This document shows, piece after piece, positions 1 through 9,219 of a stretch of 64,000 nt of DNA (positions are counted from its first letter, which is position 1; each line of letters starts with the position of its first letter). Origin of the DNA: a bacterium (lineage in GTDB: Bacteria > Bdellovibrionota_C > UBA2361 > SZUA-149 > JAEUWB01); assembly GCA_016786595.1 (NCBI GenBank), contig JAEUWB010000060.1, positions 62,001-126,000 on the forward strand. Direction: 5' to 3'. The position numbers and the translations under genes are program-made. Below the pieces are notes generated by a model. That model saw only the letters and a list, made by a program, of their open reading frames with translations. It was not told the origin of the DNA and ran no database searches.

Positions 1-106
1 CAAAACAACGGCAGCTCAGGTGGATTACAAATCGACTAAAAATATTATTTAGTTAAATCCTTCAAGATTTTAGAGTTATCAGGCAAGCAGAGATTGGCTA
101 ATACTG

Positions 107-1009
107 CTATTTATTCACTGCTTCGCGGCCAATGTGATTCATTGCCTGGAACGTAAAGCGAATTGCATCGAGCTTTTGCTTGAGCGAACGGAGCATTTCC
201 ATACTGATATTTTTACCGCGACGACCAAAACCAAGAACCAAGCCATCAACGCCAACCACTAACGCAGCCTGCGCTAAAACCTCAACTTGCAAACTACGCT
301 TCGCAATTCCACGAACATCTACAATCAAGGGATATGGGGTTTGTTCACGAATAGATAATAACGAGGAAAGATCAAGCTCGGCCAAAGATTCAGCAAATGG
401 ATAATAGGACCCCTTATCCCCAATCACAATCTTGGCTTGACCAGCACGTTCCACAATTTCAACTGCCTTTAAAAACTCGCTCACACTGTGACGTGGGTTA
501 CGGTAAATAATCACCGTTTTATCAGTCTCCCCCACAGCCCTAAGCAGTCCCTCATCTCCGAAATTACGTGGCGTAATTTCTAAGACATCGCAAAACTCTT
601 GCATTAACTTCAAATAACGCGTCTCTAAAACTTCTGAGACTAAATAGAGTCCGCGCTGGTGTGCGGCAGCACTCATTAAACGTAAACCCGTAGAACCCAA
701 CGAAGTCTCCGTATTGGCATCCGGACCAAAAACGGTTGCACGCACAAATGAAATCTTAAGGTCCCGGGCACCCGAAACAAGCTCTTCTAAGTCGGCAGTC
801 GAATCAAGCGAAGGAATTAAAGTTAAGTCCGCAGCACAAAAACGAGAATAGACGCTACACTGGCTGGAACGAATAACGCGAGGGCGTTGAGAGGATTTGT
901 CTGAGTCCTTGAAATGCCTGATTTTATGAGCTGGATCTGTTGAGTTTGCGCCAGCGTGAGCTTGAGCAACATTGCGAAATAACGATTTATTATTTACTAG
1001 TTTGCGCAT
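107..1009 (-). CDS. DAHP synthase/KDO8P synthase-fold protein with degraded active site
   Basis: The 300-residue product follows the class I DAHP synthase (AroF/KdsA) barrel across most of its length. Numbering from an alternative upstream GTG at 1030, recognisable family blocks are RATVF at 97-101, SEVLE at 132-136, ITPRNF at 152-157, IGDKG at 203-207 and VDVRG at 237-241. In active enzymes these read roughly RGGAFKPRTSP, TEVMD, IGARNMQ, CERG and DPSHA. The metal and phosphoenolpyruvate ligands (Cys/Glu/Arg of CERG, His of DPSHA, the KPRTSP loop) are therefore missing, and the family's KRG is YRNP here. I infer a non-catalytic or repurposed homologue. I chose the ATG at 1009; neither start has a clear ribosome-binding site. 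It diverges from the secreted protein at 1151. Confidence 0.65.
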   Translation of the reverse strand: MRKLVNNKSLFRNVAQAHAGANSTDPAHKIRHFKDSDKSSQRPRVIRSSQCSVYSRFCAADLTLIPSLDSTADLEELVSGARDLKISFVRATVFGPDANTETSLGSTGLRLMSAAAHQRGLYLVSEVLETRYLKLMQEFCDVLEITPRNFGDEGLLRAVGETDKTVIIYRNPRHSVSEFLKAVEIVERAGQAKIVIGDKGSYYPFAESLAELDLSSLLSIREQTPYPLIVDVRGIAKRSLQVEVLAQAALVVGVDGLVLGFGRRGKNISMEMLRSLKQKLDAIRFTFQAMNHIGREAVNK

Positions 1010-1150
1010 AAAACATTTTAAGAAATACACGAATTATCACAAATATCTAATGATTTCAAGGAGTATGTACCTGAGCAAAGTACTAGATTTTTTATTTATT
1101 TAGTGTATATTGCTGCGCACTTAGATACGGTCAGGTAATAACAGGATTTC

Positions 1151-2785
1151 ATGAAGTTTATGAAAAATTTCCAAAAAATACTAACCAGCTTAGTCGCAAT
1201 TATCTTATGTCCAACGCTTACTTTAGCTTGGAACACATGTGGGTACTCAAAGCTTAAAGTAAATTATTGCTACTACATGAGCGCACCAGAACTCACGATT
1301 CTGAATGCGATGATTGCTGACTTTAACTCTAAAGTCCTAAGCAGTGGCCAAATTGTAAAAAACGCCAACATCTCAGCAGCACCCCTGCCCGATAATGGTG
1401 CGTCCAATATCGCCGTCGTTTCAGACGCCGAAATCCCAGCTGGCTACGGAATCACAAGCTGGTCGCAAATGCCTCCACGCACAGTAAGCTACCATACCCG
1501 CTGGTTTAACTCTTCGCTCTGCACCGAAATCGTCGAAGATGATGCGTTGATCAATAAAGCCGTGCGTAACGATTCACTCTATGAAAGCAAATTTAAATCC
1601 GCCTTAGAGAAAGAATTCCTCTGGGGAGCTGGAGTAGATAACGATACGCGCTTTATCGGTGTGATGAATAAATATCCTTGCGCCCGACGCTTTCAGTCTG
1701 AGTTAGATTACGCGACAATGGATGACCTCTATGGCCTTCGAACAGCGCTTTATGCTGCAAACGGATTCGGTGCAAATTGGCAGGTCAGAAACTACGCCGA
1801 CATGGTCGTCTATGGACTGGCTCACCCAACTCCAGGTTCAGCACTCAGTGAACAATACTACCGCGACACCACGCTCAATGCGACAAGTCTAACAATTGGC
1901 AAAACCTATAGCGTAAAAGACATACATTTTGAAAATCGCGGCAATCAGCAAGCACAAGGCGTCACTGTCACACTGCGTTTTTCAACTGATACAGACATTA
2001 CAGCTAACGATTATCTAGTGCACACAGTCTATTCTAGTTCGCAGTTCCCAGGTCACGCTTATGCCTATCGCAGTAGCCAAGCCTTTTCACTACCAGACAT
2101 GCCTGAGGGAACGTATTACGTCGGATTACTTGTGCAATCCTCTGGACAAGAATATTCGAATCATAATAACCAAGCACTCTTGCACGCCGATGCAACGTGT
2201 GGGGCCTTTTTACAAGTTCAAGTTAAGAAAGATAATGTTGGCGGCAATCAATGTGACGGACCAAATCCTGACCCAAAACTCTGTTACGGCTGTAACATTG
2301 TAGATGTCTCTGCCTTGCAATTTGCAACAGATGGGGCCGGCACAAGAATGAATGAGGCTGCACATCAAGCTTCAAAGGCAATTTATGCAGCTGCTAAGGC
2401 GAGGAAAATAAAAGGCAGCAAGCTTAAAAAGTATCAGAAGATCCGTGATAGTGAATTGGCTGCAGCAAGTGTTAACTACACTGATTTCTGGCAAACAACA
2501 TATTTAGGACTGCCGCAAACGTTCTTAACTGGTTGTTCATCAAATGCTGCAACCTGTACGTTTGAATCAAAAACAGCAACAATTGACCACATGCGAAACC
2601 TGCTTGCAGCGCAACATGCAAGAGTGTTGAGAGGTGTTTCAGCTGTAAAGAAAGTTTACGGAAAAAAGCTTCCAGCCAAAGTAAAGAAGAGCTTGGCAAA
2701 ATATACTGCTAAGGCAAACTCTGCGCTGACAGATGGCATCAATGCCCTAGGTGGATTACCTAACGGTAATTTTAGTTGCCGCTAG
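1151..2785 (+). CDS. secreted protein with CARDB-like Ig domain, function unknown
   Basis: The 544-residue protein begins with a typical signal peptide (charged MKFMKNFQK, then a hydrophobic run ending TLA-W), so it is exported. AGGA lies five bases before the ATG. Residues about 235-355 look like a CARDB/FN3-type beta sandwich: alternating beta strands and the closing YYVGLLVQSSGQEYSNHNN, which resembles the repeated D/E-x-NN end of CARDB domains. The N-terminal 200 residues carry several cysteines and resemble nothing I can name. The C-terminal third is lysine-rich and helical. A surface or extracellular binding role is inferred only from export and the Ig-like fold. Confidence 0.7.
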   Translation: MKFMKNFQKILTSLVAIILCPTLTLAWNTCGYSKLKVNYCYYMSAPELTILNAMIADFNSKVLSSGQIVKNANISAAPLPDNGASNIAVVSDAEIPAGYGITSWSQMPPRTVSYHTRWFNSSLCTEIVEDDALINKAVRNDSLYESKFKSALEKEFLWGAGVDNDTRFIGVMNKYPCARRFQSELDYATMDDLYGLRTALYAANGFGANWQVRNYADMVVYGLAHPTPGSALSEQYYRDTTLNATSLTIGKTYSVKDIHFENRGNQQAQGVTVTLRFSTDTDITANDYLVHTVYSSSQFPGHAYAYRSSQAFSLPDMPEGTYYVGLLVQSSGQEYSNHNNQALLHADATCGAFLQVQVKKDNVGGNQCDGPNPDPKLCYGCNIVDVSALQFATDGAGTRMNEAAHQASKAIYAAAKARKIKGSKLKKYQKIRDSELAAASVNYTDFWQTTYLGLPQTFLTGCSSNAATCTFESKTATIDHMRNLLAAQHARVLRGVSAVKKVYGKKLPAKVKKSLAKYTAKANSALTDGINALGGLPNGNFSCR

Positions 2786-2880
2786 GAATAATAATATCAT
2801 TGCCCAATATCGTAATTTCCTTAGGTCACAGAGTAACTTTGGGCGAAACTTTTTTAGAGTAATAAATCGCACGCGAACGG

Positions 2881-3429
2881 TTAAAAATCGATCGGGGTGT
2901 AGAAACACCTCGGCGCACCAGTAGAGGCAATAATTGTACGAGCTGTTCCAGGAATTGTGTACGTAATCATTCCTGGAGTATTGGCTACATAATCGCAGTT
3001 TACTCCCAACTCATCGCCACCCTCGTCTTCTGTTGATTCCATGCGGACAACAAAGTTGTATGCGGCATCTCCAGGTGTCATCAAACCATCAGAATACGGT
3101 CCAGTGGACACCATAAAATAAGGGAAAAACGTGGGTCGACTTAAATTCAAATCTGGCATCAATGCTTCGCACGCCATCTCATTTTCGCCACTACATGACG
3201 CATAAATTTGCCGATCGATATAGTAAGTCTCTTGAGCACTTAGCATATTTCTCAGGTTTGCGTTCATAATGGCAACACCAACCCGCTTCTTCTGCTCGTT
3301 ATAAACTTGCATTGCCATTGTCGCAAGAATACCTAAGCATACCATACACATCAGTAACTCAATCAGACTGAAGGCTTTATGATTTTTTATGCAAATGTAC
3401 GCGCTTGAAGACAAACAGCTCTTAACCAC
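2881..3429 (-). CDS. type IV pilin-like prepilin (type II secretion or pilus subunit)
   Basis: The product (182 aa) has a class III prepilin signal: a leader of about 19 residues ending in NHKA, then FSLIELLMCMVCLGILATMA, with Phe at +1 and the conserved Glu at +5. Such proteins are cleaved and N-methylated by a prepilin peptidase and polymerise through the hydrophobic helix into pili or type II secretion pseudopili. The residue before the cleavage site is Ala rather than the usual Gly, which is tolerated but uncommon. The start is GTG with no evident ribosome-binding site. Two late cysteine-containing segments (GVNC, GAPRC) could form the usual pilin D-region disulphide. No other pilus genes are nearby, so it is an orphan minor pilin. 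Confidence 0.75.
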   Translation of the reverse strand: MVKSCLSSSAYICIKNHKAFSLIELLMCMVCLGILATMAMQVYNEQKKRVGVAIMNANLRNMLSAQETYYIDRQIYASCSGENEMACEALMPDLNLSRPTFFPYFMVSTGPYSDGLMTPGDAAYNFVVRMESTEDEGGDELGVNCDYVANTPGMITYTIPGTARTIIASTGAPRCFYTPIDF

Positions 3430-3535
3430 TAAATTTTGTTATCATAGCACAAGTTTATTTAGCTAATTGTTAGTATTTGGTTAAAACTTTAACACAATTA
3501 CTAAATCTAGTTGAAACAGTATTTTTAAGAAGAAA

Positions 3536-4726
3536 TTAATTTACTACGCCAAACTGTTTGCCAACTTTCCTAAAGGCCTCAACTGCGCGTGTCAGTTGCT
3601 CAGGGGTGTGTGCGGCTGACATTTGGGTGCGAATGCGTGCCTTGCCCTTAGGCACAACGGGATAAGAAAAACCAATTACATAAATGCCTTCTTTGAGAAG
3701 TTCTCGTGCCATGTTTGTCGCTAAGACTGCATCACCGAGCATGACCGGCGCAATCGGATGAAATCCGGGGATGATCGTAAATCCAGCATTAGTCATTTCA
3801 GTTCTAAAAAATTTCGTATTCTCTTGAAGCTTGGTGCGAAGCTCTGAAGTGTTGGTCAGTAAGTCAATCACAGCAATACTTGCGGCAACGAGAGCCGGCG
3901 GCAAACTATTACTGAAAAGATACGGCCGGGAGCGCTGGCGTAACATCTCAATTAGTTCTTTACGCCCAGTTGTAAAGCCACCGATTGAACCGCCTAGCGC
4001 TTTACCGAGAGTTGAAGTTGTTAAATCAATGCGTCCGAGCACGCCACAGTGCTCTTGAGCGCCGCGTCCATTTGGGCCAAAAAATCCCGTGGCATGGCAT
4101 TCATCAACCATTACAAGTGCATTATATTTTTCTGCTAAATCGCAAATCTCTTTCAGCGGAGCGACATCTCCATCCATGGAAAAAACCCCATCTGTTGAAA
4201 TCAAACGCAGGCGCTTGGATTGTGTTGCTTGGAGGCAGCGTTCGAGGTCATTTAAATCGGCATGCTTATAGCGCTGACGTTCTGCCTTACAGAGGCGGAT
4301 TCCATCGATAATCGAGGCGTGATTTAGTTCATCGCTAATCACGGCATCCTCTTCGCCGAGTAACGGTTCAAATACGCCGCCGTTTGCGTCAAAGCAGGCA
4401 GCATAGAGAATCGTATCATCGGCATTGTGAAATTTCGCGATTTTTTGTTCTAGTTCTTTATGAATTGTCTGTGTGCCGCAAATAAATCGCACCGAAGCCA
4501 TGCCTAAGCCCCAGCGTTCTAGACCCGCTTGGGCGGCTTTAATCAAACTCTGATTATCGGCAAGTCCGAGATAATTATTGGCACAAAAATTTAAGACTTC
4601 CTTGCCATTGACTTTGATTGTCGGGCTCTGCGGGGTTTCAATCACCCGTTCTTCTTTGTAAAAACCAGCTTGTTTGATTTCTTCGAGGATCTTTCCAAAA
4701 TGTTCTTTAGTATTTTCGCTATACAT
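3536..4726 (-). CDS. kbl: glycine C-acetyltransferase (2-amino-3-ketobutyrate CoA ligase)
   Basis: PLP enzyme of the alpha-oxoamine synthase family that cleaves 2-amino-3-ketobutyrate with CoA to glycine and acetyl-CoA, the second step of threonine catabolism. At 396 aa it matches E. coli Kbl (398). The motif [11 protein letters not shown] is at 46-56, [10 protein letters not shown] at 208-217, and the PLP lysine is K242 in STLGKALGG. An upstream reading frame reaches 4873, but the ATG at 4726 has GGAG eight bases before it and starts where the family starts, so I chose it. It follows tdh after a 143-bp gap in the same direction, as expected for a threonine degradation operon. Confidence 0.95.
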   Translation of the reverse strand: MYSENTKEHFGKILEEIKQAGFYKEERVIETPQSPTIKVNGKEVLNFCANNYLGLADNQSLIKAAQAGLERWGLGMASVRFICGTQTIHKELEQKIAKFHNADDTILYAACFDANGGVFEPLLGEEDAVISDELNHASIIDGIRLCKAERQRYKHADLNDLERCLQATQSKRLRLISTDGVFSMDGDVAPLKEICDLAEKYNALVMVDECHATGFFGPNGRGAQEHCGVLGRIDLTTSTLGKALGGSIGGFTTGRKELIEMLRQRSRPYLFSNSLPPALVAASIAVIDLLTNTSELRTKLQENTKFFRTEMTNAGFTIIPGFHPIAPVMLGDAVLATNMARELLKEGIYVIGFSYPVVPKGKARIRTQMSAAHTPEQLTRAVEAFRKVGKQFGVVN

Positions 4727-4869
4727 ACAGCAAGCTCCATGTTGTTGAGATTGTCGATTTTGAGGAAAAGACGAGGCGCGGGAATTTTTTGATCCGCCGA
4801 CTTTATTTAAAATAAACGAGGCGGTCAAAAAATTTCCCGCAACGAAGTATTTTTCCAAAATCGGCAATC

Positions 4870-5925
4870 TCATTTCTTTGGGTACAAAACAACCTTCTGC
4901 TCCTTCCCATCACGAAATCGTGAAAGCCCGGCAGAGAAGTTTTTTAGTTCAAATTCCCCGGTAATCAGTGGCTCAACTTGCAGACCATCTTCAAGTAGTC
5001 CAATCATTTGTTTCCAGGTATCAAACATTTCACGTCCAATAATGCCGTGCACAGTTAAGCCCTTCCAGAGGACATTTTTCGAGTAGCCTTGGATTGTCAC
5101 GTCTTCTTCCTTGGGAATACCTAGTAGTGAAACGGTGCCGCCAGCGCGAACAAATTCAAATGCAGCGCTGATTCCGCCCGAGGCGCCAGACATTTCGTAA
5201 GCGATGTCCACACCTTCTGGAATATATTTTTGTTTCAAAATGCCAAGTGATGCTTCATGAGTGTTGATTAAAGTTACTTTATCGACTGCACCTCTTTTGG
5301 CAGCCCAGTTTTCTGCGCGGCTTAAGGCCTGAGAAGAGATATCAATAATGAAAACATGTGCGGCTCCAAGAAACACAGCAATCTCGCTTGCCATTGCACC
5401 AATTGGTCCGTATCCGACAATGGCGACAGTGCGCCCTTTGATTGGTGCTTTGGAGGAAGTATGTACGGCATTGCCTAAGGCGTCCATAATTGAGGCAACT
5501 TTAATCGGGATGCTTTTGGGTAATTTCACGACGTTCCAGGCAGGAACAACTACGTATTCGGCGAATGCCCCATCGCAATGAATCCCGTTTACTTTTGTGT
5601 GCACACAAGCGTGATATTTTCCGTCGGCGCAGGCGGGACAAGTTTTGCAAACTTGGTGCATTTCAGCTGAGACGTAGTCTCCTTTGGAAAAGCCGGTAAC
5701 GCCTGGGCCGGTTTTATCAATTACTCCGCAAAATTCATGTCCGAGCACTAGCGGTGGCTTGACCATATTCATCACGCTTTGGTCGCCGCGTGTAATATGG
5801 ACATCTGTTCCGCAAATTCCAGCTCCAAGCACTCGCACACGAATTTCATCAGTGCCTGGTTCAGGTACAGCTTGGTTGTCGCGGTATTCAAATTGGCCTG
5901 GTCCAGTAATAACGATTGCTTCCAT
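4870..5925 (-). CDS. tdh: L-threonine 3-dehydrogenase, zinc-dependent
   Basis: Medium-chain zinc dehydrogenase that oxidises L-threonine to 2-amino-3-ketobutyrate with NAD. In the 351-aa product, Cys38 (GICGTD) and GHE at 62-64 fit the catalytic zinc site. Cys93, 96, 99 and 107 form the structural zinc lobe. A Rossmann GYGPIG motif lies near 178. The start at 5925 is preceded by AGAGG at a good distance, so the eight extra upstream codons are unlikely to be used. The paired kbl downstream confirms threonine rather than sorbitol or alcohol as substrate. It begins 26 bp after the HAD phosphatase gene, suggesting co-transcription. Confidence 0.93.
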   Translation of the reverse strand: MEAIVITGPGQFEYRDNQAVPEPGTDEIRVRVLGAGICGTDVHITRGDQSVMNMVKPPLVLGHEFCGVIDKTGPGVTGFSKGDYVSAEMHQVCKTCPACADGKYHACVHTKVNGIHCDGAFAEYVVVPAWNVVKLPKSIPIKVASIMDALGNAVHTSSKAPIKGRTVAIVGYGPIGAMASEIAVFLGAAHVFIIDISSQALSRAENWAAKRGAVDKVTLINTHEASLGILKQKYIPEGVDIAYEMSGASGGISAAFEFVRAGGTVSLLGIPKEEDVTIQGYSKNVLWKGLTVHGIIGREMFDTWKQMIGLLEDGLQVEPLITGEFELKNFSAGLSRFRDGKEQKVVLYPKK

Positions 5926-5951
5926 GCTACCTCTCAAAAAAATCAACAATA

Positions 5952-6518
5952 TTACGCATCAAAAACTTGTTCAAACTTGATTGTAGTCCTGCTTGGCTTA
6001 AACCTAGAACCGACTAGATAAGCCTTGCGCGATACTTGCCATACATAAATGTCTTTACGCTCATTTCCGGCGTAGTCAAATTTATGCGCGCCGAATTTGT
6101 TAACTAGGTGAGATGCTTTATTTTTTCCGACCAAATTAATTTTACCGTCACTGGCCATGACATCAGAAAAAATTCCAAAATATTTAGCGCAGGCCTGCGC
6201 GATACTTTTGTCAGTTCCAGAGACAAGTATCAGAGTTCGATTTTTTGCTTTTTCTTGCTTGAGAAAGCGATAAAATGATTCATGTATTGGAAAATCTGCG
6301 ACATTATAGCTAACTCTTTGAGCTAAATGCTGTTTTACTTTTGCCATGCCTGAAGTTGCCCAAATGACTAAAATTGGGAAAAGCAATAGCGGGTTACGTA
6401 TCACGGAACGTGTAAAAAGCTTATAGGCAGAATCAACACGAAGTAATGTACCATCCAAGTCTACGCAGAGTGGGCAATCAAGATCGCTAATATTTGTAGT
6501 ATTGGCTGGAGTTTGCAT
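5952..6518 (-). CDS. stand-alone HAD-superfamily hydrolase of the UbiA-fusion type
   Basis: A 188-aa HAD phosphatase. Motif I is DLDGTLL with nucleophile Asp20 and acid/base Asp22. Motif II is LVSGTD (Ser100). A motif III lysine lies at 132-134 (GKNK). Motif IV is represented by YAGNERKD (149-156). The helical cap and the order of motifs match the N-terminal HAD domain that is often fused to a UbiA prenyltransferase in bacteria. Here the prenyltransferase half is absent and the gene ends directly before tdh. The substrate is unknown. Location at the head of the tdh-kbl unit may be fortuitous. Confidence 0.8.
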   Translation of the reverse strand: MQTPANTTNISDLDCPLCVDLDGTLLRVDSAYKLFTRSVIRNPLLLFPILVIWATSGMAKVKQHLAQRVSYNVADFPIHESFYRFLKQEKAKNRTLILVSGTDKSIAQACAKYFGIFSDVMASDGKINLVGKNKASHLVNKFGAHKFDYAGNERKDIYVWQVSRKAYLVGSRFKPSRTTIKFEQVFDA

Positions 6519-6568
6519 CTGATTAGTGTAATCTGTAATCTAGTCACATTCAAGCTTGGATATCTATC

Positions 6569-6594
6569 GTAGATGTTTTCACGATGACATCTAC
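6569..6594. promoter_or_regulatory. inverted repeat upstream of sulfurtransferase-sufE, possible operator
   Basis: GTAGATGT (6569-6576) and ACATCTAC (6587-6594) form a perfect 8-bp inverted repeat with a 10-base spacer. It lies in the 121-bp divergent gap between the HAD gene and the sulfurtransferase gene, about 45 bp before the latter's ATG. The size and position suit a dimeric repressor site. The regulator is unknown. Confidence 0.35.
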
Positions 6595-6639
6595 ATCATA
6601 CACAAACTTTATATTGAATATCGATAAGGACGAGAACTC

Positions 6640-7527
6640 ATGTCAGAGCAAGAATTCAAGGAACGTGGTTACATTAACCCTCAGGTCCTAGTTTCGACTG
6701 CCTGGGTTGAAGCTCATTTGAATGATACCAATGTGCGAATTATTGAGTCGAATGAAGACCAATTACTTTACCCATCGGGACATCTCCCGGGCGCGGTTGA
6801 AATCGACTGGACAAGAGATTTGAATGACCAGCTCCGTCGAGATTATCTCGACCGGAAAGGCTTTATTGCCTTAGTTGAGCGTGCAGGCATTAGTAAAGAT
6901 ACTAAGGTCGTTTTTTACGGCGATAAAAATAATTGGTGGGCGTGCTACGCATTTTGGATTTTTCAACTTTTTGGTCACACGAATGCCTGTATCATGGATG
7001 GTGGCCGGCTAAAATGGCAGAAAGAAAATCGAACTTTAACTCGTGAGACCGTCAAGTATGCGCCTTCAAAATATGAAGCTGCTGAGCGGGACGATCTAAC
7101 GAACCGTGCTTTCCGCGATGATGTTTTAAAGCACATTCAATCCAAGCTTAAGCTTGTCGATGTGCGCAGCCCTGAGGAATATCGTGGAGAGCGTCTACAC
7201 ATGCCAGATTACCCTAATGAAGGGGCTTTACGTGGAGGACACATTCCTGGAGCGAAAAATATTCCCTGGGCGCGGGCGATTAATCCCACAGATGGGACAT
7301 TTAAAACTGCTCCTGAGTTAAATCAAATTTACCAAGCGGAACAAAATTTAAGCCGCGAGGACAAGATTATCGCCTATTGCCGTATTGGTGAACGCAGTAG
7401 TCACAGCTGGTTTGTTTTAAAGTACCTACTTGGTTACCAACATGTCAGAAATTACGACGGCAGTTGGACCGAGTGGGGCAATTTAGTAGGCGTTCCAATT
7501 GAGAGAGAAATTACCGAGAGTAAGTAA
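6640..7527 (+). CDS. thiosulfate/3-mercaptopyruvate sulfurtransferase, two rhodanese domains
   Basis: Tandem rhodanese protein of 295 aa: an inactive N-terminal domain (about 12-135) and a C-terminal catalytic domain (about 160-290). The persulfide-carrying cysteine is Cys247 in the loop CRIGERS (247-253). That loop is the form typical of thiosulfate sulfurtransferases, whereas mercaptopyruvate enzymes usually have CGSGVT, so thiosulfate is the likelier donor. GAGRG-like spacing before the ATG (AAGGACGAG) serves as ribosome-binding site. sufE follows five bases after the stop, linking it to persulfide delivery for Fe-S clusters. Confidence 0.92.
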   Translation: MSEQEFKERGYINPQVLVSTAWVEAHLNDTNVRIIESNEDQLLYPSGHLPGAVEIDWTRDLNDQLRRDYLDRKGFIALVERAGISKDTKVVFYGDKNNWWACYAFWIFQLFGHTNACIMDGGRLKWQKENRTLTRETVKYAPSKYEAAERDDLTNRAFRDDVLKHIQSKLKLVDVRSPEEYRGERLHMPDYPNEGALRGGHIPGAKNIPWARAINPTDGTFKTAPELNQIYQAEQNLSREDKIIAYCRIGERSSHSWFVLKYLLGYQHVRNYDGSWTEWGNLVGVPIEREITESK

Positions 7528-7532
7528 TTTAG

Positions 7533-7982
7533 ATGGATTTCTTAGACTACCCGGAAAAACTTAAAAACTTCTTGCTGCAGATTCAAGACGTCGATGACCG
7601 CGAAGAACGCGCTGCCTTATTGATTGAAATTGCCGATCGTTTCAAGCCTGTGCCAGCTGAGATTGCAACACGTCCCTACCCTGCCAATCACCGCGTTCCG
7701 GCCTGTGAGTCAGATGCTTATATTTGGGCAACTCAACTTGCAGATGGCGGTTATAAATTTCATTTTGCAGTTGAAAACCCACAAGGTATATCTGCTAAGG
7801 CGGTAGCAGTTTTAATTGATGAAACCCTTTCCGGATGCACTGCTGAGGAAATTGCAAAAGTCAGCGAAGATATGATTTTTACAGTTTTCGGCAAAAACAT
7901 TTCGATGGGCAAGGGCCAAGGTTTGATGGGGATGATCACTCTCACCAAACGCCTGGCTAGCCAAAGTCGGGAGAATTATTAA
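7533..7982 (+). CDS. sufE: SufE family Fe-S cluster sulfur acceptor
   Basis: The 149-aa protein aligns with SufE. The acceptor cysteine is Cys58 in RVPACESDAYIW (E. coli has VPGCQSQVW at the same place), followed by the conserved hydrophobic core and a helical C-terminus. SufE accepts a persulfide from a cysteine desulfurase and passes it to the SufBCD scaffold. No sufS, sufB, sufC or sufD is in the window. The immediate upstream partner is a thiosulfate sulfurtransferase, so the pair may feed sulfur from thiosulfate as well. Confidence 0.92.
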   Translation: MDFLDYPEKLKNFLLQIQDVDDREERAALLIEIADRFKPVPAEIATRPYPANHRVPACESDAYIWATQLADGGYKFHFAVENPQGISAKAVAVLIDETLSGCTAEEIAKVSEDMIFTVFGKNISMGKGQGLMGMITLTKRLASQSRENY

Positions 7983-8741
7983 ATGGGCAAAAAAATTAGT
8001 CTAATCATTCCAGTATATAATGAAGCCGACCACTTGGAACGATTCCTCAACACAATCGATACTCTGGAATTGCCTGCACTAAAAGAATTAGTTTTTGTGA
8101 ACGATTGTTCAAAGGATAATTCCGGTAAAATACTTGATGATTTTAAATTTAAATCCTCGGCACTGATTATTCATCAGGAGAAAAACCAAGGTAAAGGGGC
8201 TGCGCTGAGACGCGGAATCGAATCCGCAACGGGAGAAATCATTGGCATCCAAGATGCTGATTTCGAATATGACCCGAGTGACATTCCTGGTCTGATTACT
8301 CCACTTTTACAAGAAAAAGCAGATATCGTTTATGGTTCACGCTTTAAGCACGGCGCGCAGGTGCATCGCACAATACATTATCTGATTAACCGCATGCTTA
8401 CGCTGTTTAGCAATTTTGCCAGTGGCTTGTATGTTACTGACATGGAAACTTGCTATAAGTTTTTTCGCGCCGATGTAATCAAGAACATTAAACTTGAATC
8501 CAATCGCTTTGGCTTTGAACCTGAGATCACGGCTAAAATTGCACGTTTAAAAGTCCGTGTGCTCGAATTCCCGATTTCCTATTTCCCTAGAAATTACTTG
8601 GAAGGTAAAAAAATTACCTGGAAAGATGGTTTTGCGGCACTTCGTCATATTTTTTACTTTAATTTTTGCATCAACTCAAAAGAGTGCTTCACCGAGAATT
8701 TACCCCAACATTATATTCCAAAAGGCCAGCATTGGTTATGA
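7983..8741 (+). CDS. family 2 glycosyltransferase, dolichol/polyprenyl-phosphate sugar synthase type
   Basis: The 252-aa protein opens with SLIIPVYNEADHL and carries the nucleotide-sugar motif QDADFEYD, with Asp91 and Asp93 as the DxD-type metal ligands. It has the conserved YGSRF and, near the end, FGFEPEITAKIARL, typical of DPM1-like enzymes that load a sugar onto a polyprenyl phosphate at the inner membrane. No C-terminal membrane segments are present. The ATG directly abuts the sufE stop, and the stop overlaps the next gene by four bases (ATGA), so all three are probably co-translated. Confidence 0.88.
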   Translation: MGKKISLIIPVYNEADHLERFLNTIDTLELPALKELVFVNDCSKDNSGKILDDFKFKSSALIIHQEKNQGKGAALRRGIESATGEIIGIQDADFEYDPSDIPGLITPLLQEKADIVYGSRFKHGAQVHRTIHYLINRMLTLFSNFASGLYVTDMETCYKFFRADVIKNIKLESNRFGFEPEITAKIARLKVRVLEFPISYFPRNYLEGKKITWKDGFAALRHIFYFNFCINSKECFTENLPQHYIPKGQHWL

Positions 8742-9211
8742 TTAAAAATAAATTATTTTTACTTTTATCGATACTGTTCTGCACTATAAGTTGTTCAACT
8801 GTTTTTGAGTCTGAAGCCTCGTCTGCCGTTAAATTAACGATCATGAATGTTACTAACGAATATATTCGTGCAATCGCTGCAGGTAACGAAAATGCAGTGG
8901 AAAGCTTAGTACTTTGGGCCGAATATGCTGATCAAGCAGAAAGTAATTTCACTAAAGCCTTAGCACTAGAAGAGGTTCGGTCGTTAAGCACAAAATTTCA
9001 AACCCCTGAGGGGCATCCACTCATTGGCCTGGAAGTGCTGGATCTTTCCTCACGTGGCAATCATGCCTCAATCAGCTTGCGTAACCCTGCCCTGCCTTCG
9101 ATGGAACAAATTAAAATTCACCTACTCTGGACAGGGAGTGCTTGGAATATTAGCCATGACAACCTCTTTGGCAAAGATAGAATTATTGAAAAACTGATCC
9201 AACAAAGTTAA
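8738..9211 (+). CDS. small lipoprotein, function unknown
   Basis: I place the start at the ATG overlapping the glycosyltransferase stop (ATGA). This gives 157 aa with a clean lipoprotein signal (MIKNKLFLLLSILFCTISC, lipidated Cys19). A longer frame upstream would remove the signal from the N-terminus. The mature part has an NTF2-like feel: a helix with VTNEYIRAIAAGNENAVESLV, then two short beta strands with an IHLLWTGSAWNISHD ending. Such domains often sit in the periplasm in structural or sensory roles. No specific function can be assigned. Confidence 0.7.
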   Translation: MIKNKLFLLLSILFCTISCSTVFESEASSAVKLTIMNVTNEYIRAIAAGNENAVESLVLWAEYADQAESNFTKALALEEVRSLSTKFQTPEGHPLIGLEVLDLSSRGNHASISLRNPALPSMEQIKIHLLWTGSAWNISHDNLFGKDRIIEKLIQQS

Positions 9212-9219
9212 ATCTTTTC

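Noticed and set aside
1-39. Possible 3' end of a plus-strand gene (frame ending TAA at 37-39)
   Set aside because: All three frames are open over this short stretch and none shows a family motif, so no call is possible.
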